The notes beneath the pieces were generated by a model. It searched no databases and was not told the origin of the DNA. It was given only the letters and a program-made list of their open reading frames with translations. From Streptomyces sp. CB02414 (GTDB lineage: Bacteria; Actinomycetota; Actinomycetes; Streptomycetales; Streptomycetaceae), in assembly GCF_001905385.1 (NCBI RefSeq), contig NZ_LIPF01000007.1:1-64000 (forward strand): a stretch of 64,000 nucleotides of DNA. Direction: 5' to 3'. Of the stretch, positions 46,101 to 55,300 are shown piece by piece. A program made the translations under genes and the position numbers. Every line of letters begins with the position of its first letter. The first letter of the stretch is position 1.

Positions 46101-46382
46101 GGCCTCGACGCGGTCGGTACGCACGACAACTTCTTCGACCTCGGCGGCAATTCGCTGCTCCTCGGCACGCTGCACGCCCGGCTGGAGAGCGAGCTGTCCC
46201 TGACCCTGCCGATCCGGCGCCTGTTCGAACATCCCACCGTGCACGCGCTGGCCCGGTCCCTGGCCGCCGGCAACGGCGAGCCGTCTTCGGCGGCCGCCGA
46301 GGTCCGCAGCCGCGCCGCACAGGCGCGGCGGGCCCGTCGTGCCCGCACCGCCCGACCGACGAAGGTTGGAGAGGACGCATGA
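40167..46382 (+). CDS. NRPS with split condensation lobes: half C-A-PCP-C-half C-A-PCP
   Basis: A 2071-residue protein. Residues ~1-165 are only the N-terminal lobe of a C domain, with CAHHLIWDA. A domain 1 follows (~175-650; pocket DILQLGLIWK, the textbook glycine code), then PCP1 (IGGHSLLV, ~703). A complete C domain follows (~760-1175; FHHIAFDA at ~882). Directly after it, at ~1180-1455, is a second, extra C-terminal lobe (FRDFAVAQ...LGPCLNTLVLRS) without its own HHxxxD. A domain 2 is at ~1463-1960 (pocket DTHFFAAITK by eye, unassigned), PCP2 has LGGNSLLL (~1990). The basic tail is Arg/Ala rich. The missing lobe at the start and the spare lobe in the middle are the odd feature. Coupled by ATGA on both sides. 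Confidence 0.88.
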   Translation: MSTTTVGTPATSVQERMWFAERLEPGDGLYNVPYAWRVQGTLCAEALERAVAVLIERHEILRTTFAERDGRLFQQVGEAWTPVVDRADLRGEPEDAVEAWIRAGSRRPFDLGGRRLLRIGLAELDGQRQVLFLCAHHLIWDATSTQVFLRELRDCYDVAAAELGVGSAPAATPVWQEEALPLPALFLGQAARTPDDTALVHGGSTLSYAEVGRRAHAVAGHLAARGLGRGDLVGVYLDRSADLVPTLLGVLLSGAAYVPLDPIYPDERIAGMLDDSRAALLIADRAPGAEIAATGIETVLLGEVLTAAPLAVPVPVGGDDIAYVIYTSGSTGRPKGVQVTHRGLANLLRSMAVRPGFGDRDTMLALTTVCFDIAALELFLPLITGGTVDVASAEVARDGDLLVRHLTRTRPTHMQATPATWRMLLAAGWAGDPELTVLCGGEALPRTLADELHRRSRALWNLYGPTETTIWSTAGLVAATGPVTLGQPVTNTTLHVLDERLRPVPAGEPGELWIGGDGVAAGYLRRPELTAERFRTDPADPDGGIIYGTGDLVRMLPDGQLAYVNRVDNQIKLHGFRVEPGEIEALLRERSDVADAAVLLDGADTLAGYLVCDGEPPSAADLRAHLSTRLPAYMVPGVFRIVERFPLTGNGKVDRNALRAQGGGLPAAPRAEPSTPTEQLLAQIFTEVLGCPPPGAGDSFFEIGGHSLLVPRLTGAIAARTGIRLSVRDLYRVPRLGELAAHLDTRAEDRLVEQPETAAAGVPATSMQEQMWLAEQMDCTGPAYNVPLSWRITGDVDPGALRTALGALVERHEILRTAFHHHDGRLHQVVTGPWTPELAHGTEDLAVLTDREASTPFDLAAGRLLRARLVRTGPDTHTLLLCFHHIAFDAQSVPTLERDLAHFYARALGETVGELPPVVQFARARWEEDPDAVGHWVDRLTGAPDTLGLGAPPRRPEAHGAVPVPFAPEFARRTAALCDEHRVSWYMVAVAAVAAWLHRTDEGGDVTFGLPMANREGGGLDDVLGPCLNTVVLRSRAGAATTFADLLDEVRDSMLDAFEYQAAPLPEVLSALAPQRRSGRTPYLDVMLNLVSVPRTRRALGPATMAALPFDRWQHETKFGLTVTFVEDDGQLSAVLSYRGDRHTAARARRLAERLGRVLDGLADLPGVPLAELLPSGRPQFRDFAVAQAEERDSAHGREGLDAWERQLSGTPAFPALTAPLQTAPPGSVAIPLGPGALDGLRRMRAEHGLSWFMVAATGLAALLHRWTGQEDVAFGCPVANRDEFPDLLGPCLNTLVLRSTCDPDTTVLDLALAMRETVLGAFDLDRVPFEDVVSRLRPPRRPGWTPYADVTLAATAAGGAAVPIGGAALTPVELDHAGAGYAGKFGLTVGFEETDGRLRGTILYRGDRLTGGEAERMAAWLGRFVESFAEVADQPVGTVDLLGAPERAELARFEESAPAGAQTTVLALFAQRCAEQPDAPAIRSRCGVLSYAALDARADALAAVLRPLAGDRTVVALLLPRGADLVVSMLAGWKAGLAVCPLDPEYPQDRIRFILGNAGACAVVTDRPAEAAGAVPPGVEVVDIGTVAESAGTVTRDAPAALPGPDATAYILYTSGTTGEPKGVAYRHGSLAHVTRWHIDAFDVRPGDRVSQIHSVAFDTTQHEVWPALCGGAELLPYERPVVVPELTSWLGEQGVTMFFAPTPVAEALWAAGTELPALRWLFFAGSALTTLPPAVPYGVCDAYGPTETFITTSHVLDVSTATVLNCIGRPLDGVRPYVLDAAGRRCPVGMPGELFVGGVTVAQGYWGRDDLTGERFSDRDPDGGPGWVYRTGDRARWLPDGTLEYLGRLDRQLKVRGYRVEPAEVETQLLADPAVRQAVVRGCPGEAAPLVAYLVAVAGERADTPAVLTRLRSRLPEFMVPSAVVWLPELPLNHRGKLDTGALPRPQRADRVGEVAWTAPESETERRIAGVWSAVLGLDAVGTHDNFFDLGGNSLLLGTLHARLESELSLTLPIRRLFEHPTVHALARSLAAGNGEPSSAAAEVRSRAAQARRARRARTARPTKVGEDA

Positions 46383-49300
46383 GCGAGTCCAACGCTGTGG
46401 CGATCGTCGGGCTGGCCGCCCGGCTGCCCGGGGCCGAGAACGCCGGACGGTTCTGGCGGAACCTGCGCGACGGTGCCGAAGGCATCAGCCGGTTCGGTCT
46501 CGAGGAGCTGATCGCCGCCGGGGTGGATCCGGCGCTGGCCCGGCATCCGCGTTATGTTCCCGCCCGCGGTGTGCTGGCGGGCGGTGAGTTCTTCGACCGC
46601 GGGTTCTTCGGCTACAGCCCGGCCGAGGCCGCGGCGATGGACCCGCAGCAGCGGGTCTTCCTGGAGTCGGCGTCGACGGCGCTCGACGACGCGGGGATCG
46701 ATCCGCAGCGCTTCGGCGGCTGGGTCGGTGTGTACGCGGGCTGCGACATGATGAACCCGCAGCTGCAGGGCACCGGCGGCGACGGACTGTCCAGCATGAT
46801 CGGCTACGACAAGGACTTCCTCGCCACCCGGGTCGCGTACAAGCTGGGGTTGCGCGGCCCGGCGCTCACCGTGCAGACGGCGTGCTCCACGTCGCTGGTG
46901 GCGGTGCACCAGGCCGCGCAGAGCCTCCTCAACTACGAGTGCGACGCGGCTCTGGCCGGGGGCGCCTCGCTGTGGTTGCCGCAGGTCACCGGCTATCTGT
47001 ACGAGGAGGGGTACGTCGAGTCCGCGGACGGCCACTGCCGCCCGTTCGACGCGGCCGCCAGCGGCACGGTCGGCAGCAGCGGCGTGGCCGTGGTGGTGCT
47101 GCGGCGGCTGGAGGACGCGGTCAGGGACGGCAACCGGATCGTCGCGGTGATCCGCGGCTCGGCGCTGAACAACGACGGCGGGGAGAAGATCGGCTTCAGC
47201 GCGCCCTCGTTCGCCGGCCAGCGTGACGCCATCCAGTACGCGCACGCCCAGGCCGGTGTGGAGGCCGGCGACATCGCGTACGTGGAGGCGCACGGCACCG
47301 CCACGCGGGTCGGCGACCCCGTCGAGGTGGCCGCGCTGACCGCGGCGTTCCGTGAGTCCACCGACCGGGTCGGTTACTGCCGGCTCGGCGCGGTGAAGAG
47401 CAACATCGGCCACACCGGTGCCGCGGCCGGCGCGGCCGGGCTGATCAAGACGGCGCTGATGCTGCAGCACCGGGAGCTTGTGCCGACGCTGCACTACCGG
47501 GAGCCGAACCCGGGTCTGGAGCTGGGCACGTCGCCGTTCCGGATCGCCACCGAGCTGGCGCCCCTGCCCGCCGAAGGGCCGGTCCTCGCCGGGGTGAGCG
47601 CCTTCGGTGTGGGCGGCACCAACGCGCACGTCGTCCTGGAGTCGCCGCCGGTCCGCAGCCGTAGGGACGGGGTGGGGCCTCGTGTCTTCTGCCTGTCGGG
47701 AGCTTCGGCGGCGGCCGTCCGCAGTCAGCGCACCGCACTCGCCGAGCACCTGGAGTCGTCCGCCGACCCGCAGGACGACGTGGCGTTCACCCTGGCCACC
47801 GGGCGGCGCCGCTTCGACCACCGCAGTGCCGTGGTCGCGGCCGACCGGGCCGAGGCGGCCGAGGCGCTGCGTGCGGCGCCGCCGGTCGCCCGGGTCTTCG
47901 CCGAGCGGGACATCGCGTTCCTGTTCCCCGGCACCAGTGTGCTGCGCTCCGGTTTCGGGGGCGCCGCGCACCGCAGGCTGCCGGTGTTCCGCGAGACGTT
48001 CGACGCGCTCGCCGCCGAGTGCCGCAGCCGCTACGGCATCGACCTCGACGTCGTGCTGCGCCCGGATCCCGGCCTGGAGTGGCTGCGGAGCATGGTGAAC
48101 GAGCAGCTCGCGCTGTTCGCCATCGGGTTCTCCCTCGCCCGGCAGCTGCAGGCGTACGGCATCGAGCCGAAGGCCATGCTGGGGCACAGCGCCGGTGAAC
48201 TCGTCGCCGCGGCCGTCGCCGGACGGTGGTCCCCCTCGGACGCGCTGCGTCTGGTGCACGAGCGCGGCACCATCCTGAGCGGCGTCGGGCCGGGCCGGAT
48301 GCTGACCGTCAAGGCGTCCCCGGACGAGGTGCGGGAACTGCTCGCCGCGCGGCCGGGGCTGGCCGTGGCGATCGAGGCGCCCCGCTACTCGGTGCTGGCC
48401 GGCCCGGTCGAGGAGATCGACCGGCTGAAGGCCGACGGGATCGGCGACCGGGTCCTCGACATCGACGGCGCCTTCCACACGGAGGCGATCAGGCCGGCCG
48501 CCGAACGGCTCGGCCGGATCGTCGAGGAGATCCCGCACACGGCTCCCACCCTGCCGTACCTGTCCAACGTCACCGGCGGCTGGGCCGATCCGGCGGTCAC
48601 CTCGGGCGGCGCCTACTGGGCCGACCACGCGGCCGGCACGGTGCGGCTGTCCGACTGCGTGGACACCCTCCTCGACAGCTCCTGCCGGGTCTTCGTCGAG
48701 CTCGGCCCCGGCCAGACCATGACCCGGATGCTGCGCGGGCATGCGGCCTGGACCGGTGAGCACCTGGCGGTGCCGGTCGGCGGAAGCGCCGAGAACAGCG
48801 AGGAGGAGAACCTCCTCGCCGCGCTCGGCAGGCTGTGGGAGTGCGGCTTCGACATTCCCGTCGAGGAGCTCCTCGACGCGCCGCAGCTGTGCGCCCTGCC
48901 GCCGCACCCGTTCGAGCCGATCGACTGCGAGAGCAACCGCGTCCGGTCCACCGGGAGTCCGGCCGCGGGCCGGCGGGAGCACGACGTCGTCGTCACCGTC
49001 GGCGACCTGCCCGCGCCGGGGCTGATCGCCGCGCTGGCCGGCGACACGGGCACCGTGCGGTCCGCCGCGGCGGACGGGGCGGTCGCCGCCACCGAGGGCG
49101 CGGTCGGCCCGGCCGTCGCCGTCGCGGTCGACGACCCCGCCGTGCGGGAGGCACTGCCAGAACTCGCCGGGCAGGCCGCGGCCGCAGGGGTGCGGCTGCT
49201 GCTGGTGGGCGGCGGGCTCGTCGGTGCGGGTCCGGTGCCCGACCTCGTGGCCCGGCTGCGGGAGACCGCCCAGGTCACCGTGTTCGACCTGGAGGAACAG

Positions 49301-52300
49301 GCACCGGCCCCGGTGCGTGCGCCGGCCGCCCTCGGTGCGGTGCACGCCTGGCGCGACGGCCGCTGGTGGCTCCTCGACGAGGAACCCCCGCCCGCCGTGG
49401 AGGCCGAGCCCAAGGCGGCGGAGACGCAGGCCGCCGACGAGGTCCTCGACGGGCCCCGGGACGCCACCGAGGAGGCCGTCGCGGCGATCTGGTGCGAGCT
49501 CCTCGGGCTGGCCGCCGTCGGTGTCCACGACGACTTCTTCGAACTCGGCGGGCACTCCCTGCTCGCCACCCAGCTCGGCTCCCGCCTGCGGGCCCGCTTC
49601 GAGACGGAGCTGCCGATCGAGGCGGTCCTCGACAACCCGACGGTCGCCGCACTGGCCCGTGCGATCGGCGGCTCCGGTCCGGCCCGGCGGCAGGCCGTCG
49701 TTCCCCGGCCCGTGTCCAACGAGCCGCTGCCCGCCGCGTTCATGCAGCGGCGGCTGTGGTTCCTCGAACAGTCCGGTGCGGACCTCGCGTACGCCATTCC
49801 GCTCGTCCTCGACCTGGAGGGCGACCTGCGGATGGGGCCGCTGCGCGAGGCCGTCACCGAGGTGGTGCGGCGGCACGAGGTGCTGCGCACGGTGCTGCCC
49901 GAGCAGGACGGCGAGCCGGTGCAGCAGGTGCTGCCGCCCGCGCCGGTGGAGATACCGCTGGTCGACGTGGCGGACCTGGACGAGGCCGGGCAGGAGCAGC
50001 GGATCACCGACGATCTGCGGCGCCCCTTCGACCTGGCGGCCGGACCGATGCTGCGGGTCACCGTGTTCCGCACCGGCGCCGGCCGGTACGTGCTCGCTTT
50101 GTGCGTGCACCACATCGTGATCGACGGCTGGTCCCTCGACGTCCTCTGCGACGAGATCAGCCGCCTGTACAACGCGTTCCGGGACGGCCAGAAGTCGCCG
50201 CTGCCGCCGTTGCCCGTCCAGTACGGCGACTACACGCTGTGGCAGCGCGACCGGATGCCCGCCATCCTCGACAGCGGCCTGCCCTACTGGACCGAGCAGC
50301 TCGCCGGCCTGCCCGCCGCCCTGGAGCTGCCGACCGACCGGCCCCGGCCGCGGGTGCAGACCAACAACGGCGCGGTCGCCGACCGGCAGCTCCCGGCCGG
50401 GCTGCGCGCCGACCTCGAACGGCTGGGCCGCAGCCACGACACGACGCTCTTCATGACGCTGCTCGGCGGCTACCAGGCCCTGCTGCACCGGTACACCGGC
50501 GCGAGGGACATCTGCGTGGGCACCCCGGTCGCGGGGCGCACCGAGGTCGAGCTGGAGCGGATGATCGGTTTCTTCGTCAACACGCTGGTGCTGCGCACCG
50601 AACTCGACCGCACGCTGTCCTTCGCCGACCTGCTGGCCCGGGTACGGGAGACGGCGGTGGGTGCTTTCGCGCACCAGGAGGTGCCGTTCGAGCGGCTGGT
50701 GGAGGAGCTCAACCCGGCCCGTGACCCCAGCCGCAACCCGCTGTTCCAGGTGATGTTCAACCTGCTGAACCTCAACGACGACCCGCTCGACCTGGCCGGG
50801 GTCGCGGCGCACGACCGGCCGGGCTCGGGGCTCGGCAGCGCCCAGGTCGACCTGTCGCTGGACGTCTACCAGCGCGACGACGGCCTGCTGTGCCGGCTGG
50901 AGTACAACACCGACCTGTTCGACGCCTCGACCGCCGACCGGATGCTGCGCCATTTCGAGACGCTGCTGACCGCGCTGGCCGCGGACCCGGGCGCCGCGCT
51001 GGGCAGTTGTGAGCTCCTCGATGCGGCGGAGCGGCGGCAGCTCCTGGAGGAGTGGAACGACACCGTCCGCCCGGTCGAGCCGGTGACCGTGCCGGAGATG
51101 TTCGAGCGGGCCGCACGCCGTGTGCCGGACCGGGTCGCCGTCGTGGCCCGGGACGGCAGGCTCACCCACGCCGAACTGCATGCCCGCGCGAACCGGGTGG
51201 CCCGTCATCTGATCGCGCAGGGGGTCGGCCCGGAGGACCGGGTCGCGCTGGTCCTGCCCCGTACGACCGACATGGTGGTGGCGCTCCTCGGGGTGCTCAA
51301 GTCCGGGGCGGCCTACCTTCCGGTCGATCTCGCCATGCCCCGCGACCGGGCCGACGCGATGCTGGAGGACGCGGCGCCCGCCGTTGTCCTCACCGGGCTC
51401 GACGACGAGGTGCTTGCCGGTTTCCCGGACGGTGACCTCGACCCGGCGGAGCGGGTGCGGCCGCTGGACCCGCGGCACCCGGCCTATCTGATCTACACCT
51501 CCGGTTCGACGGGGAAGCCCAAGGCCGTCGTGGTGGAGCACCGTAACGTGGTGAACCTGTTCCACGAGCACCGGACCACGCTGATCGCGCCGCTGGCCGC
51601 GCGGGTCGGGACCGTCCAGGTGGCGCTCACCGCGTCGTTCTCCTTCGACACGTCGTGGGACGAGCTGCTGTGGCTCGCCGACGGGCACACCCTGCACGTC
51701 ATCGACGAGGAGCTGCGCGCCGACACGGAGGCGGTCGTCCGATACGTGCGGGACGAGAGGATCGACTTCCTGGACGTGACCCCGTCGTACGCGAAGCCGC
51801 TGATCGCCGCCGGTCTCCTGGACGGCGGCGACGGCGGCGGGCACGCCCCGGCGGTCCTGTCGGTCGGCGGTGAGGCCATCGACGCCGCTCTGTGGGACGA
51901 GATCGGTGCCGCGCCGCGGACCGACTGCTACAACTACTACGGGCCCACCGAGTGCACGGTCGACACGCTCGGCAGTCCGATCGTGGCCGGCCGGCCGGTC
52001 ACCCTGGGCCGTCCGCTCGCCAACACCCGTGCGTACGTGCTGGGTCCGGACCTGCAGCCGGTGCCGCCCGGCGTGGCGGGCGAGCTGTATCACGCGGGTG
52101 CGGGGCTGGCCCGCGGCTACCGGGGCCGGGCCGCGATGACCGCCGTACGGTTCGTCGCCGACCCGTTCGGTGAGCCGGGCTCCCGGATGTACCGCACCGG
52201 TGACCTGGTGCGGTGGCGGGGCGACGGGACGCTGGAGTATCTGGGCCGGACCGACGACCAGGTGAAGATCCGCGGTTTCCGGATCGAGCCGGGCGAGGTC

Positions 52301-55300
52301 GAGGCGGTCCTCGAAGGGCACCCGGCGGTCGCCCAGGCCGTCGTCGTGGCGCGGGAGGACCGGCCCGGTGACGCGCGTCTGGTCGCCTACGTGGTCCCGG
52401 CCGATGTCGACGCGGCCGAAGTGCGGGCCTGGTCGGCCCGGTCGCTGCCGGACTACATGGTCCCGGCGGCGGTCGTGCCGCTCGCCCACATTCCGCTGAA
52501 CACCAGCGGCAAGGCCGACCGGAAGGCGCTGCCCGCGCCGGTGTTCGCCGCCGCGGCGGCGTCCCGGGCGCCGCGCACCCCGGCGGAGCGCACGCTCGCC
52601 GACCTGTTCGCCGACCTGCTCGCGGTGCCGCCGGTCGGCATCGACGACGACTTCTTCGCGCTGGGCGGGCACTCGCTGCTGGCCACCCGGCTGATCACCC
52701 GGATCCGCTCCGCGTTCGGCGCGGACCTCCCGGTGCGGGCGCTGTTCGAGACGCCGACCGTGGCGGGGCTCGCCGAGCAGCTCGCCGGGACGGACCGTGC
52801 CGGCGGCAGCCCGCTGCGCGTCTTCGAGCGGCCGGAGATCCTGCCGTTGTCGTTCGCCCAGCAGCGGCTGTGGTTCCTCGACCGCCTCACCGGGTCGGAC
52901 TCGACGTACAACCTGCCGTTCGCGCTGCGGCTGACCGGCACGCTCGACTCCGGCACGCTGCGGCAGGCCCTCGCCGACGTGACCGGCCGGCACGAGGCGC
53001 TGCGGACCGTGCTGCCCGAAGTGGACGGGGAGCCGCGCCAGGTCGTCCTGGCCGGGCCGGACGCCCGGCCGGAACTGACCGTCACGGACGTGGCGCGCGC
53101 CGGCCTGGAGGAGGCCGTCGAGAGGGTCTGCGCCACCGGCTTCGACCTGGGGGCCGAACTTCCGTGGCGGGCGCACCTGTTCCGGCTCGCCGACGACGAG
53201 CACGTCCTCGTCGTGGTGCTGCACCACATCGCCGGTGACGGCTGGTCCCTCGCACCGCTGGTCGAGGACCTCGGCACCGCGTACCGGGCCCGCCTCGCCG
53301 GGGCCGCTCCCGACTGGCGTCCGCTGCCCGTCCAGTACGCCGACTACACGCTCTGGCAGCGGGAGGCCCTCGGCGACGAGGACGACCCGCAGAGCACCCT
53401 GGCCCGGCAGATCGCCTTCTGGAGCGACACCCTGGCCGGCGCGCCGGAGCTCCTCGACCTGCCCCTGGACAGGCCGCGCGGGGCGAGCGCCGACGGGCAC
53501 AGCGCAGTCGTGGACTTCCGCGTCCCCGCCGAGGTGCACGGCGCGCTGGCCGGGCTCGCCCAGGAACACGGCTGCACGCTGTTCATGGTGCTGCAGGCCG
53601 CACTGGCGGCGCTCCTGACCCGGTCGGGCGCCGGCACGGACCTGCCGATCGGCACGGTGGTGGCCGGGCGTCAGGACGAGGCGCTCGACGACCTGGTCGG
53701 CTTCTTCGTCAACACGCTCGTGCTGCGCACCGACACCTCGGGCGATCCGACGTTCAGTGACCTGCTGGCCCGGGTCAAGGAACGGGATCTGGCGGCGCTG
53801 GCCCATCAGGACCTGCCGTTCGACCGGCTCGTGGAGATCCTCAACCCGGTCCGGTCGCCGGCCGCGCACCCGCTGTTCCAGGTGGCGTTCGTGCTCCAGA
53901 ACACCGGCCGGGCCGAGGTGACGCTGCCCGGTCTGCGGGTCGAGCCGGAGCCGGTCGGCGGCGTCAACGCCAAGTTCGACCTGACGTTCAACTTCAGCGA
54001 GAGCGGCGACGGCGTCGACGGCTCCCTGGAGTACCGGACGGACCTGTTCGACGCGTCCACGGTCGCGGCGCTGGCCGAGCGGCTGCTGCGGCTGCTGACC
54101 GCCGCGGCCGCCGAACCCGGCACCAGGGTGTCCGCGTTCGAGCTGCTCTCCGACGACGAGCGGCGCCGTGTCCTGCCCGACGCGTCCGGTGCGCCGGTGC
54201 CGCCCCGCACGTTCCCGGAGCTGTTCGCTGAGACGGTGGCCGCGTACCGGGACGAGATCGCGGTGGCCGACGGCCGGGTGGAGTGGACGTACGGCGAACT
54301 CGACGCCCGCGCCGACGACCTGGCCCGGCTCTTCGCCGCGCACGGGGCCGGACCGGAGGACGTGGTCGGCCTGGCCCTGCCCCGGTCGGCGGAGATGGTC
54401 GCCGCGCTGCTCGCGGTGCAGAAGGCCGGTGCGGCGTATCTGCCGGTCGACCCCGGGTATCCGGCCGAGCGGATCGCCCACCTGCTGTCCGACGCCGCGC
54501 CCGCGCTCGTCGTCAGTACCGGGGAGACCGCCGCGGTGCTGCCCCGGCTCGACTGCCCGGTGCTCCGTCTCGACGCGCTGCCCGAGGTCCCGGCCGACGG
54601 GCCGGTGCCCGCCGCCGTCGACCTGCGCAACCCGGCCTACCTGATCTACACGTCCGGGTCGACCGGCCGGCCCAAGGGTGTGGTCGTCTCGCACGCCGGT
54701 CTGGCCGCGTTCGCCGCGACCCAGCGCGAGCGCGTCGGGACCGGTCCGGGCGACGTGGTCCTGCAGTTCGCCTCGCCGAGCTTCGACGCGTCGGTGTGGG
54801 ACCTGTCCCTCGGCCTGCTCTCCGGGGCCCGGCTGGTGCTCGCCCCGCCGGAGGAGCTGCTGCCCGGGCCCGCGCTGACCGGTCTGGTCCGGCGGCACGG
54901 GATCACCCACATGTGCCTGCCGCCGTCGTCGCTCGCGGAGCTGGACCCGGCGCAGATCCCGGCGTCGGTGACGGTCATGGTCGGCGGCGAGGCCTGCCCG
55001 GCCGGTGTCGCGGCGACCTGGTCGGACGGCCGGACCCTCATCAATGTGTACGGGCCGACCGAGACGACCGTGGTGGGCACCGTCAGCGACCCGCTGAGCG
55101 GTGGCGGCGCGCCACCGATGGGGCGTGCGGTGCGGGACATGCGCCTGTACGTCCTCGACGCGACGCTGCGGCCGGTGCCGCCGGGGGTTCCCGGTGAGCT
55201 GTATCTCGCCGGGCCCGGACTGGCCCGCGGCTATCTGCGCCGGCCCGCCGTCACCGCGGAACGGTTCGTCGCCGATCCGTACGGCAGCGGCGGCGCCCGG

